Assembly: GCA_000727475.1 (NCBI GenBank)
Contig: KL647322.1
Location: 654,269 to 718,268 of the forward strand
Source of the DNA: Sarcocystis neurona
Lineage: Eukaryota > Apicomplexa > Conoidasida > Eucoccidiorida > Sarcocystidae
Direction of reading: 5' to 3'
Length of the DNA: 64,000 nucleotides
Shown: positions 40,401 through 52,600 of the stretch, piece by piece
How positions within the stretch are numbered: the first letter of the stretch is position 1
Layout of the letters: every line of letters begins with the position of its first letter
Translations under genes and position numbers: made by a program
The notes under the pieces: model-generated
What the model was told of the DNA's origin: nothing
Database searches by the model: none
Seen by the model: only the letters and a program-made list of their open reading frames with translations

Positions 40401-41376
40401 ATGTTGCAGATATTGCTGCTGCGTGCCTGTCTCCGTGAGGATGCGTACTTTTTTTCGTCGGCGATACAACTGTTACACAGCCGGCAGTTTCTCGCTACTC
40501 CTGTAGATCTTCAACCTCTCTCTCCTGCACCTTCTTCTTTCACTCCATCTTCCTCTCCTTCACCTCCTCCTCCTGCAGTTTCTTCTACTTCACCTTCTCC
40601 TCCTTCACCTTCTTCTCCTACATCTTCTTCTCCTTCACCTCCTTCTCCTTCACTGCCTCACTTTCACTTCTTCTCTGTCATCCACTTCATTCCTCCTTCA
40701 CGTTCTGTTTCTTCCTCTTCTGCCTCTCCCCCTTCTTCGCCTTCTCTTCTTCTCTTTTTTCTCCTCACGTTACGTTTAACTCGACGCCTTCCCTTACTGT
40801 CGCTTCTCGCGGGCGGCGTGTGTCTCTATGCGTTCCAACAGCATTGCTGGTTGTCTGGTTAGATATCAGCTTCGCTGTCTGACTAGCTACTTGACCAACG
40901 TCCACAGCAACTCCGTCAAGATCTGACTGCCGCTGTGGTTAGCCACTACCCTGTTCTCGCAGTCTGAGCAGCTGCACGAGGAACGATACACATCTAGATG
41001 CGGGCCTTTAGATCAAGCGGTCTGACAGAAATTCATATCTTGAAGAAGAGGTGTAAGAAGAGGTACAACAAGCGGCTGGGAGTAATCTTGTTTCCATTCA
41101 ATCACAACTGCAGTGTAAAAAAAAAGGAGAAATTTACCCAGGACGCCGTCAGGCAGGCTGCGGCAAAGTATTAGCAGCACGCGCCGTGAGTACGTTTCCG
41201 CGCGTGTGTAGGCCACGGTGCCTGTGCTTGGAAGGTTAATGTGGAGGGTGCTGGCGTACACGCGCTAAAGAGTAAGGTCTTCTGCCTGCCCGCAAGGAGG
41301 AGATTTTACGCGCGCGCGTTTCCGTGGAAAGCAGGAAAAGAATTGACATACGAAAAGTGAAAACTGGTCTTCCTAC
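37449..41376. other. Repeat-poor island without a recognised gene
   Basis: Nearly free of TATA microsatellites and CTG arrays, unlike both flanks. Short open frames read like protein fragments but lack starts, e.g. plus strand about 38475-38680, which contains QQAAVSEVESFLTSIVALSA. I looked for reverse transcriptase, integrase or transposase motifs and saw none. It may be decayed mobile DNA or plain intergenic sequence. Confidence 0.5.
40500..40770. repeat. Polypyrimidine CTTCTCCTTCAC-type tract
   Basis: About 270 bases of C/T triplets (TTCACC, TTCTCC, CCTCCT) with few purines on the plus strand. It gives a Ser/Pro-rich frame within 40383-40862. It may be coding or a simple triplex-prone tract. 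Confidence 0.7.
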
Positions 41377-41506
41377 CTGGGTACAGACAGTGAAGAGCTT
41401 CCTGTGCGTGGGTTAGAGCAAGGCGCGTCTTCTGCATGCGGTAGGGAGCACAACCTTCAAACAACAAAATTTCGAGTGTGCGGACACCAGGGAGACAGCC
41501 AACGCT
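41377..41506 (-). CDS. Possible minus-strand exon, helical and TPR-like
   Basis: Bounded by a CATGCAG acceptor (before 41506; an alternative CATGCAG gives 41431) and a CCAG|GTAGGA donor at 41377/41376. It encodes GVRTLEILLFEG, then MQKTRLALTHAQEALHCLYP, a helical pattern like a tetratricopeptide helix pair. It would be transcribed away from the ABC transporter gene. No further exons were joined, so this is tentative. Confidence 0.28.
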
Positions 41507-42642
41507 CTGCATGTGCAGCTCTTCGTGACCTAACAACCTTGCATGCATTGCAGGACGCCGGAGGTCGCTCTCGAGTCGATTCAACTGCTACTCTGCAAGC
41601 ACGACGTCGCGAGGCAGCCTCTCCTCGCTCGTGCGCCCCGCGCATCTGGAGAGGCGAAGAAGTCTCCCAAGCCAACAGAGAGAGATACAGAGAAACAATC
41701 TCTTGTATGCATGAAGTCGGACTAGGGAATGCGGCCCATGCGCATAAGTAGAAATAGCGAGAGGAGGAAACAACAGCCTACACGTGCCTCCTGTGTGAGA
41801 GCTAACCCACTGTTGCGAAAACATCGAAGAACAGACGTTTTCTATAGACGTGCGTATGATATTTAGAGGTCCAAGTTCACCGACTCTGGCTCTCTTTGCA
41901 TACTTTTACATACAGACATACATACATACATAACATACATACATACACAGAGGCATACATATATGAATATATACACATATGTATATAGGTATAGGCGTGA
42001 AGCACACGTCTGAATAGAAATTTATTAAGGGGTCTCTAGAGCCTGAGCGGTCCTTGCCGCCGCTGCAGAGACTGCCGCGCAGGCGGCAGTGGAGAGAGCA
42101 GACTGCGTAAGAAAGGCATTTTCTGCATGCGCGTCAGAGTTTGTGTTCAGAAGTCCGTCGGTTTAAGGGAGACGCGGCCGCGTGGAGACCTTGTTTTGCA
42201 TGCGTTGTGGACGCAGTGGCCCCTTCCGGATGCATGAAAATCGGCCTGTCTGGTGCACGCAGGCGAAGCGAATAAGGTGATACGCATGTTCTACAGTGCG
42301 GTGTGATGCAGCCCGTCCCTGTGTTTAGATCCGGTACAAGCAAGCCTCATATTCTTGCGTTGTGAGGGGGGGGCAATAACGAGAAGCCAGCGCTTCTAAA
42401 GTGAAAAGTTGGTATTTCCAGCACATTGGTAGCTCTCAGATTAGTTCGTACACGACTGCACAGAAAGACGCGAAGAAAAGTGTGTGCGCATGCGCTGCTG
42501 GCAGCGCACTGCGCGGCTGCGTGAGACAACGAGAAGCAGGTGTACATACACCTGAGGCTTCTTCAGAGTGCCTCTGCCTTTCTGACCGCGGAAGGGAGAG
42601 CTGAGGAACGCGTGCATGCAGGACGACTTGCTATCCACAAAA
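41507..42642 (+). promoter_or_regulatory. Upstream region of the ABC transporter gene
   Basis: Contains an ACATACAT microsatellite (41905-41995) and four GCATGC sites (42125, 42198, 42488, 42614), the last within TGCATGCA at 42613-42620. TGCATGCA is a motif bound by ApiAP2 factors in other apicomplexans. A near-palindrome AGGTGTACATACACCT lies at 42538-42553, about 90 bases before the chosen start codon. No TATA box can be singled out. Regulatory role is inferred. Confidence 0.4.
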
Positions 42643-43644
42643 ATGGCAACACGTAGCGGGGGATCGCCTGCTGCTGGTCGCGCTGCTGCTACTGCATCTC
42701 CTTTTCCTCCTGCAGACGGCAGACCCGTCCCGCCGTCGCCTGCTGCATCTCCCCCTCCTTTCCCTGAGAAGCTGAACGATTTGCCCACGCCCCGCTCGCC
42801 TACTTCCAAAATGGGTACTGCAGCAGCCCCACAAAGTCCTACAGCAGCAGCGGCAGCGCCACGGACTCCTGCGGCAGCAGCAACGCCGCGTACTCCTGCG
42901 GCAACAGCAACGCCGCGGAGTCCTGGAGGATCAGCAACAGCATCAGCGCGCCCTGCAGCGGCCAGCGGAACGGCGCTGAAAGCCTCGCGCTTCGCTGCAG
43001 TTTCAGGACGAGGGGCAGGGAGTCCCTCTGCAGCAGCAGGAACACACGACAAAGCTTCTTTGGCTGCGCATGTGTTGCCCTCTGGGGCGATGCCACCTTC
43101 GTCTGCAGCAGCTGCAGTTGTGTTTGACGAGGCTGAGACGCAGAGAAGTTCAGCAGCAGACTCTGCTGTTGCTGCCTCGGTGGGAGAGGCAGAGGCTGCA
43201 GCAGCAGCAACTGCTGCTGGAGGCGGCTCAGCACGTGCAGGTCTCACTTTAGCAGAAGAAGCGGGTACTCTACTAATGCCAATGCTCGTTGGCGCGAGCG
43301 CCGCAGATCCGCTGCTGCCGGATGCTGACACTGCTGGTGCGACTTCGTCTGGAGCCACTGCTGCGTTCCCGGCAGATGAGCGGCAGCAGCAGGGGCCGGG
43401 GCAGCAGACAGCTCCGAGGCAGCCGCAGCAACTCCAGGAGGAGAATAAAGAACAGCAGCAGCCGCTGCTGGGGAAAGAAACAGTGCGCAGACCTACTCAC
43501 GAAACTCTTGCAGGGACAGAAGAGCAAACAAACGGAGGGGAGAAGCAACAGCCGCTGGCGAAAGAAGGAGCCGAGATTGCTCAACCTCTCTCCGCAACAG
43601 ATGCCCCGACGGCCGCTGGCCCCCTCGGTTCAGCTTCGCCTGCG
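42643..43644 (+). CDS. ABC transporter exon 1, Ala/Pro/Ser-rich N-terminus
   Basis: 334 codons, donor GTAAGG at 43645. Repeated S/TP motifs near the start ([15 protein letters not shown]), then Ala-rich and Gln/Glu-rich text. Family members normally have a short N-terminus, so this extension is lineage-specific and probably disordered and cytoplasmic. The antisense frame at 43358-42441 is a shadow. Confidence 0.85.
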
Positions 43645-46600
43645 GTAAGGCGCGGTCACACCTGGGGCTCCGCGCGCCCGAGGCCGTAGGCCAGGCGGAG
43701 GAAGACGCGCGTGCAGGTGCCTTGACTGTTCAGAGAGGTTTCTACTCCCGACGCGAAGTGCAAGTGCATGTGTCTGTCTTCACGGCGAGCAGCAGTTCTG
43801 AGGAAAGCGTCTCTTTGTATTTAAACAAAAATGAAATTCTGCATGTAAATATGTCTGACTCTACCGTATATGACAAAGACAGACACCTCCAGAGTGTGTG
43901 GGGACAGTAGGCGTACGGAAGTGCATGGGCACATATCGAGCGACTGCCGAAAAGGATGGCTGAAGGAGAGACGAAGGGAAAGAAATGCACCTGCTGAACA
44001 TTTCTACACACGTATATTTTCTATATGTATACGTACGTGCACACATACGTAGTATATCCATACTACTACTACTACTATTTTTTCTTCTCGTGCTGCTGCT
44101 CTTTTGCTGCATGCTGGCCTCAATCGAACAGGTCGTGGCGCACTGAGACGATTTCACGTTGCGGAAATTTCCACGAGAACTTGCATGCCTTCCGCTCCCT
44201 GGAGAAACCTTCTGGGCCTGAGGCGATGGTTAACGGCTGCTTCTGCTTCTCCATAATATCTGTTGCCGCTTCTTCTGCTGCTGTTGCAACTGCTGCTCCT
44301 GCTTCTTGTGCTGCTGTGCCGGATGCGTCCTTTCCCCAGGTGCCGCCACCAGGCAGCAGGTGGAGGCCCTTGCTGAGGCCGTACATGTGAGAAACCACAG
44401 CAGCAGACGCGGCAGCAGCAGCAGAAGCCGGAGCGCCAAACGAAATGTGGCGGCAGCAGCAGCAGAAGCGGGAGCGGCAGCAGAAGCGGCAACAGTAGCA
44501 GAAGCAGCATCGGCACCAGGGGAAGTAGCGGCAACAGGGGAACTAGCGGCAGCAGGAGAAGTAGCGGCAGCAGGAGAAGTGGCGGAGCAGAAGCGGCGAC
44601 GGCAGCAGAAGCAGCAAAGCCAGCAGCAGTGTCAGCTGAGGATAGAGATGCGACAGACCGACAGCAACAGGAGGAGCAGTAGAAGCAGCAGGAAACGCAG
44701 AAGCAGCAACACGAGAAGCTGAAGCAGCAGTTGCAGCCGAAGCAGCAGGGGCAGTGGCAGTGGGGGCAGAAGCAGCACGAGCAGTGACAGCAGGGGCAGA
44801 GGCAACAACAGCAGAAGAAGCAGACGCAGCAGCAAGAAAAGCAGCAGCAGGAGACGCGACATTTTTGTTTGTCGCTGTAGGTGGCCGTACTTTCCTTCCT
44901 AGCCCGCTGCACGACACAGAGAGAGAATATAGCGACACAAATCCAGGCAACACGCCGATGTGTAAATTTCGTTATTCATAAGTTAGCTGAGAGCATCTTT
45001 ACGAAAGTCAACGCCACGTACAGACACGTACCCATACAAACGCCTTTCTTCCTCTTCCTTCTTCTCTTTCTGTTGCTTCTTTGTTTTCCCCCTTCGCGGC
45101 TCCTGCTTCTTGCTCTTCTTCTTCTCCTTTCAGCGAGAGACCTCTCTTTCTAGATCCCCTAGCCGCATGCGCTCGCGTGCACACACTGCGACACTATTTA
45201 GAAATTAAGGAAATGCGAAGTCTACTGCAGGAGAAGAAGCAGCAGCAGCCAGCCGAGTGCTTGGTTGCCAGAGAAGAACATCTACAATGCAGCGAAATTA
45301 AGAAGCAAGGAAGCATCTGGAAGGACGCAGGACTTCACGCCAAAGATTACGAGGCGTCCTTCCAGAGTGTTGAGCTGCTGCAGCGGTGTAGGACTGCGCT
45401 GCCGCCTGTCCACACGGCGGTTGAGCGACTGTGCTTCTGCTGCTGGTCGCTGCTGCTGCTGCTGCAGCGCCTGCTCCACCCTCTCTGCTGCTGCTGCCGC
45501 TTATTATATCTGGGCTGCGGTGGCTGCTGGCTGTCGCGCGGCTGCTGTTTGCCGTGCGGCTTCTACTGCTGCTGATTCTGCTCCAGAGATTGCTGCTGCT
45601 GCCGCCTACGTCTGCGTTGCTGCCGCTGCATGCGCGGCTCCTGTAGGCCCTCCTGCTGCACCTGCTGCTGCCCACCGGCTCCTGCTGCCCCGTGTATCTT
45701 TCCTCCTGCTGTCCATAAACTCCTGCTCTCTCGGCTCTTCAACTGCTCTTGCTGCTGCTGCAAGTGCTGGTGCCGTCGCACATTGCGCTCAACCCAGTGT
45801 TCTCCTCTTTCCGCCCTGCTCCAGCTGCCGCTGTGTCTGCTTCTGCTGCGCTGCTTCCATCTCCTCCTGCTTCTGCTGGTGATTCTCCTGCTGCTGGCGC
45901 GACCGCGGAGAACTACGCTGCTAATGCTTCTTCTTGTTTCAGTCGCGCTGGTGCTGCATCGCGTGCTCCGGTGGTTGCTCCACGTGCTGCTGCTGCTTCT
46001 GCTGCCGGCAATGCCTCAGGGGCGGCTGCTGCTCCTCGTTGCCGTGCTTCCGCTACCACTACGGCTGCGGCTGCCGCTGCTGGTATTGCCAGTGCTGCTG
46101 CTGCTGCTTCTTGAGTCCCGCTGCTGCTGTCGCTGTTGGTGCTGCAGCTGCTTCTTTTCTTGGATGTGCTGCTGCTGCGTCTTCTCTGGCGGTACGGCTG
46201 CGACTGTCGCTGGTGCTCTGCTGTTGCTTTTTGTCAGGCTGCGCTGCCGCGACTGCTGCCTGCTGCGCTGCTTCCTGCTGTGCTGCTGTCTGCTGTGCTA
46301 CTGTGTACTGTTACAGGTACGCGACGCGCGTCGACTTCCTTGTGCTGCTGCTCGGCGCAGCCTGCAGTATCGGCTCCGGTGCGATGATGGTAAGCCGCTG
46401 CTGCTTTTCTTCACGCAGCATGCAGAGGTCATTCTTCCAGCAGAAAATTCAGCGCATGCAGATATATATATATATATATACGTAAGTATGCTCACATGTG
46501 TAATTGTGTCGGTGCCTCTCGACAGAGTAAAAGTGTCTGTTATAGTTTTTACGTGTATATATATATCTGTGTCCTATTCTACGCTTTGTGGCTGATTCTC

Positions 46601-49600
46601 TCTCTGCGTGCGCTGCCGCCCTCTCTCTCCGGCCTGCAAACTCTGTGCGTCTGCAGTTGCGTCTCGTCACATCAAACACACGGTGTCTTGCAGTGTACGT
46701 CCACCCGGCAGCGCATGCGTGCGTCTCTCACACGCTGCTGTACTCTTTTTCACTGCGTGCGCCATTTCAAACCAGTCCCCTCCGCACGTCTCAACACATT
46801 CTCTCATTTCCCCGTGACGCCTGCATGCTTCTCTGGTGCTGCCCGGCGGCGTGTGACGCTACTGCTGCTGTGTGCATGCGCATCTCTCCACATGCGTCCT
46901 CCCGCACGGCACCCATCCACCTTCCAGATACGTGCGCCTCAGTTCTCCCCTATCTCTGCTGTGTGCACATGTATATATTTTTTCCTGTCTCTACGTTCCT
47001 CTCTCTTTCTCTCACTATATACATATGCATATACATACGAGAAGCCACGCGAGTCTGCAGCTGAGGCTGCCGCCCGAGCAGACGCTCGGACACACGCATT
47101 CTGCTGCTGCTGCTGGGCTGCGAGAAGAGAGAATCTGCAGCGAAAAAGTCGACAGAAGCAGCTTCCGGCTCTTCGGGGCGATGCCAGTCCCCCCTTGGGT
47201 CTCTGCTGCGCCTCTGTGACGGGGTTACACCGCTGCATGCGCTTCAGATCTGAGCGCAGGCGCGGAGAACTCCTCTGTGTCTGCATGCACCGGTGATGGC
47301 ACCCATGCGCGAACGCACGCACTGCGGCACCGGCTCCCACGCATGCGCGTAGGGTGGACGTGGCGGCCCTGCCCCACACTTGCAGTTTGGATGAGCGAGG
47401 TGTCATGCGTAGAAGCATGCGCGATCCCGTCGCTGCTGCCTGCACTGCGTGCGTGCCGACGGCGCAGCACGGACGCAGCCGCGCGCAGCTCGCCAGGAAG
47501 CCGGTGGCAGCAGCATCCTCACCGGCGACTTCTCGTCCACGCGCCGTCCACTGCATGCGGTGACTCTGCGCATGGTCTTCCGACAAAGAGAGAAATATTT
47601 CTATCTCTCATTATCTCTGTCTTTCTCTCTATCTACACCTATGCATGTATATATCTATTCATGCGCATATACACAATATACGCGCACGTGTACACAGTAT
47701 ATGTGTATGTGCATGTGTATCTCAATATATAGACGTATATATATACATGCATGTGGTTGTTTGATGGTAGAGAATATGCAGATTAGCAGATTTAAACAGA
47801 AGAAGGAAGGCAGAGGGAAACAGAAACAAATACTAGTCTGTGACGTGTACGTGTTTGGCCTCTGGCGAAGCAAAACGTCTGACAAATGCTTCGTGTAAAG
47901 GTTTGTGGGGAGGAGAGGTCGTATGGCGGCACTTTCGCTTCCCACGCAGAAACGCTGCAGGAAAGAAACTCCGCCCTTCCCCCCCCAGTCGCCTCGCATA
48001 GACACCTGCACACAGAACATGCAGAGACGACATTTTTTCTGGCGGCGGCGATATCTACAACGCGCGCATGCGCTACGGCTGCGTGCGTGCTGCGCATGCT
48101 CTGCTGCGTCTGTTTTTTGACGGACTGCTGCTGCAGCCCCTGTTCATGTCGCTCTTCGGGGACGTTTTGAACGAAATTAACGGCGACCTCGACCTCGGAC
48201 ATCTGTGTGGCGTGATGGGCTGGGTTGCGGTAGGTGTTTCTTTTCTGCTTCATCTCCTGCAGCAGCAGCATGACGACAGCAAGTGTTTCTTCCCTGCGGC
48301 AGCGTCCTGCAACTCCCCACGGGCTGTGTCTCTGTGTGAAGCACGAGCAGCCAGAGGAAGCGTCATTTCTTCCGCAGTTCACGGGACCGGTCTTCTTGAT
48401 CTCTGTAGAATCTGCGTGCGTGTGTTTCTGTATTTTCTCTTCTTTTCCGCCTTTCTCGGTTCACCTTCGTCTTCCTGCTTCTTCCCCCACGTACATGTAT
48501 TTAGCTGCATTTAGCGCTGTCTTCCTCCTTCTGTCGACAGATCTGTAGACCAGGAGACAAAAAGAGACCTACAACTAATCAGAGACGCATATATATATAT
48601 ATATGTGTATATATATATATATATACACACGCAAATTTATCTGGTGTCGGTGAAGCGCATCCTTCTGTGGTCATTTGCTGGTGCATGCAGCTGCACGAGA
48701 AACGCGTAGAATAAATGGCAAATATACTTGCATGTGCTCGAGCAGCAGAAAAATGAGAGGCTACATCTACACACGCACGTATAACGAGCACATGTATCAG
48801 AGAAAGACTTTCGCTGGACTTTGTCAACGCTGTGCTTTACCGAGGCCTGACTACTGGCCCGCCGTCTTCTTCACAGAATGAATAAAGCTTCACGTGTGGC
48901 TCTCCACGGGCTCCCACACACTGTACATATATATTAGATATATGCAGGCAGACTCCAAGTGAGGGTGGCATTTCCATTCGTTCCTCTCTCTTTTACGACC
49001 CCTCTGTCTTTCCCAGAATATGGACGCGGACGTCCTCATACACCAGTACCTACACGTATATATGTATATGTCTGCAGATACTTGCTTACATTGCGGCTCA
49101 ACGTATGTAGTTGTAGATGGCGGTGTACGTTTGTGAGGACTACATCTGCGCAGGTGGAGATTCTTCTTCTCTGCTGCTGTCTGTAGGGTTCGTCTCCGTA
49201 TGTGCGGTTCGTACATCCGTATCTATCTATAAGTGCAAACGTGTCTTCAACAGTTTCTTCTAGCCCTGTATATCTTTCCTGCAAAGCACCTCATTATATA
49301 TCTCTCCACACACACATATATATGAAGCAACCGCGGGTACGTTGGCAGTGCTCATCACTGCGCAGCACTTCTCTGCCGCTCCAGAGGAGAGACAGAGTGA
49401 AAAAGAAGGGAAGTGAAAGGGAGAGACGAGGGAGACTTGTGCGCTGCACCCCCTCCAGGAAGGCTTGTATACACAGGTGCTCATGCGTCGGATCTTTCCG
49501 TGTGTATCTGGGCTGCACCACACATGAGGGCGTGTCTCTGTACGCGCACATATATTTATATGTAAGTAAATATAAATATATACGTGTTGACGGGGTGCGT

Positions 49601-52600
49601 GACGGCGGCTCGTTAGTCGTGCTGCTGCTGGTACCGGGGACACGCTTGCTGTCGTGCGGGGTCTTCTTCAGCAGTTTGCTGCGCATGTCTCTGCGGACAT
49701 ATATACGCGTACAGATGCACGTGTGTATTTCTGCGTCATTCCGTGCTGCTCTCTTCTCTTCTCCCTCGGTCTCCCTCTCTCTTAATTTCTTCTTTCTACA
49801 TAATCGTCTGTGGATATGTGTGTCTCTACAAGGCGCTTCTGTGGCGTGTGCAGCTGCGGCAGTCTGCGTCGTGGTTGCTGCTGTTGCTGCAGCGCGCCTG
49901 CCCTCGGCAGTAGAAAGTATATCTGCGCGCTTCTCGCGCATATTTACGCCGATGCAAACCTTTGCATGCGTCTGCCTGCTTTGCATGTGTGTGTCTCTCT
50001 GAGAGTCTTTCGAATCTAGCTGTCCGCGTGTATCTCTACTTTCCTCTCTGCATGCGTTACTTGTTTATCTCTCTCTGTGTATATGTCTCTCTTTGCGGAG
50101 CTCGTCTGTTCCTCTCTCTTGATATATGATATACTTTTCTTCGTCCATGCTTTCTTCATCCGTATGCACGTACACGGCGTTTATCTATCGGTCTGCCATA
50201 TATTTTGTATATCTCTGTACATACTTTCACCTGTTCTCTCTGCGTAGATTATCTGTTCTTCTGCATGCGTATATTGTCTCTCTACTTGTCTCCTCGTTTG
50301 TCTACTTTTCTCTCTGCATGCGTTATCTCCTTCTCTCCGTTCACACCCGTTTTCTCTCTCTCTCTGTCTGCGGGTTTTGTGTATTTCTCTGCTTGTGTGC
50401 GTTGTTTGTATTCACTGAGGGTATATTTCTTTGCCTGTTTATTCGTCTGCGAATGTTGTGCATCTCTCTGGCCGAGTCTCCTTTTTGCAGTCGCAGAGTA
50501 CCTCCGGCCGAGACGTTGACGAAAACGTGCTGCTGCGCGTCGAGTGTCGTATGTGTGTGGCCACCGCTGCTGCTGTTGCTGCTAGTGCTGTTACTACTGC
50601 TGCTGCTGTTGCTGCAACTGCTGTTGCTGCTGGTGTTGCTGCTGCCGCTGCAGCTCGCGGCCTTCTTTCTAGCGTGGACAAGTGCTGCCTGCTTCGAGTA
50701 CGTTGCAGAGCATCAAGTGGCTCGCGTCAAGACAAAATATTTTGGCGCTGCCATCCGCCAGGTCAGAGCCCTTGCTTGTCCTGCAGCAGCAGAAGAGGAA
50801 ACGCAGCAGCAGCAGCAACAGAAGCAGTACACAGCAGAAAAAGAACTGCAGCAGCAGAAACAGCGCAGCGGCGCAGCAGCAGCAGCAACGGAGCAGCAGC
50901 GCAGCAGCAGCAGGGACGCGCAGCAGGGTGCCGACCGAGACACACCGAATACTCGTGCCAGTCTCTCTGTGTCTGCGCATGTGTGTGGGCCTCAGAGCGC
51001 GAGGAAGCTGCTGGCGCTTGTACTCGTGGTATGCATGCAGGTGGCAAATGGATCGTCTCTGCAACCTAGAAATATAAATATCCAGAACTTCGTGTTGGTG
51101 TATGTAACACGTGTACTAGAACTGGCTCTCTCTACGCAGAAGGCCATGCAGAGAGGCGCGGTGCTACAGAAGCCCAGGGTTTTGCTGCGACTCACGACCG
51201 GCTGCCGCCCAGAGACACGATCTGCCGCCGTCTCGCCTCCAGGAAGACAGGACCCCTGCATGCACCTTTCCTCGTTCATGCGCTGCGCATCCACCTGCAT
51301 GCACATCCGTACATACACATCTGTAAACATGTAAAAACCAGGAGGCAGGAGGCAGGTGCATGCGTATCCGCATATGTGTGTATGCAATGTTATACGCATA
51401 TATATATGTACATACACATTTCTCTCTCTCTTCCTCTCTCTCTATATATATGTACATGTATATGCGTATGTAAGTATATATATACATATATGTATGGCTA
51501 TATTTCTGTATGTTGGTATGGGTGTCTGCACATGCGTGCTCGGGCGTGCTACGTGACGCAATTTTGAAGTGAAGAGAGCAGCAGGACGGGAGCTGCTCGG
51601 GACAAAATTTTCCCTTTTCTGCTGCGTGCGTACGTTTATACGCCTTTGACCGAGGGAAGAGATGCAGAAGAAGAGGGGAACTTTCGCACTCTCCTTCTTC
51701 TCTCTACATTGGGGGAGTCTACTTTTCTATTCCGCAGATACCTCTGGCCCGACTCGAGGTTATAATATATTCGTACCAACACGTACCCTAATCATATACA
51801 TATATATATATATATATCCATATGGATGCGTGTATATATATATATATATAGATATGTATATATGTATACACATAGGTACACTATATATATGTGCAGATGT
51901 GGAGATCGATAGACTTCTATATAGACATAGATTAGTATACATATATATATATATATGCATATGCACACCTATATGTATATGTACGAATGTCGATATCAGT
52001 AGACTTTTGTATAGGTATAGACACGAAGACAGACATCTGTATATATATGTATGTACAACTATACATATAGATACATTTGTATATATATGTGTGGGCGGAT
52101 GTGGAGATCAGGTGCAATTTTATCTGTCATTTCCTTTTCCCGCCGACGCTGTGCCTGGGAGTTTGTAGTCGTGTTGCTCTGCATGTCTCGCCTTCTCTAC
52201 TGCGTGTCTCTCCTGTCTCCCTCTTTTTCTTGTGGACGTGGGGGATGACTTTTCCTCTGCAAGTTTCTTCCTCAGCGTCCTGACTGCATGCGGGTCTTTT
52301 ATTTTCCCTCCCTTCCTGTCTGCGGGCCACGTATTTTCTTGGCGTTCGCTCCTGCGCTGCGCATGCAGGAAGCAGCTTTCTACGACTTGCAGAATGCTGG
52401 GGCACTTCCTACAGAGCTCGAGTCGAACGTTGTGACCCTGCGAAACGCTATTGGCATCAAGCTCTCCACCGTACGTATGGCCGTGTGCATGCGTCTCCCC
52501 ACCTCGGGAAAATCGAGGAGGAAATCTTCCCTTCCCGCCCACTCGCTCACCGCCTGTTCACTTCTCTCTCTCTCTCTGCCTCTGTCTGGCGGGGCCGCGG

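Noticed and set aside
37449..41376. Retrotransposon or DNA transposon
   Set aside because: No reverse transcriptase, RNase H, integrase or transposase motif and no terminal repeats were seen. It is kept only as an unexplained repeat-poor island.
42441..43358. 305-codon minus-strand Ala/Val-rich frame
   Set aside because: Shadow of transporter exon 1, whose plus frame has a good start context, a donor and a downstream exon in phase.
45630..46595. 321-codon Leu/Cys-rich plus-strand frame and the 252-codon minus frame at 44912-44154
   Set aside because: Both lie in or across intron 2 and consist of CTG/CAG triplets. Only short pieces overlap the real exons.
50126..51334. 402-codon plus-strand frame
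   Set aside because: It contains the true 36-codon exon 5, but the rest is intron text with CTG and CAG arrays. The splice sites at 50653 and 50762 give the ABCB alignment.
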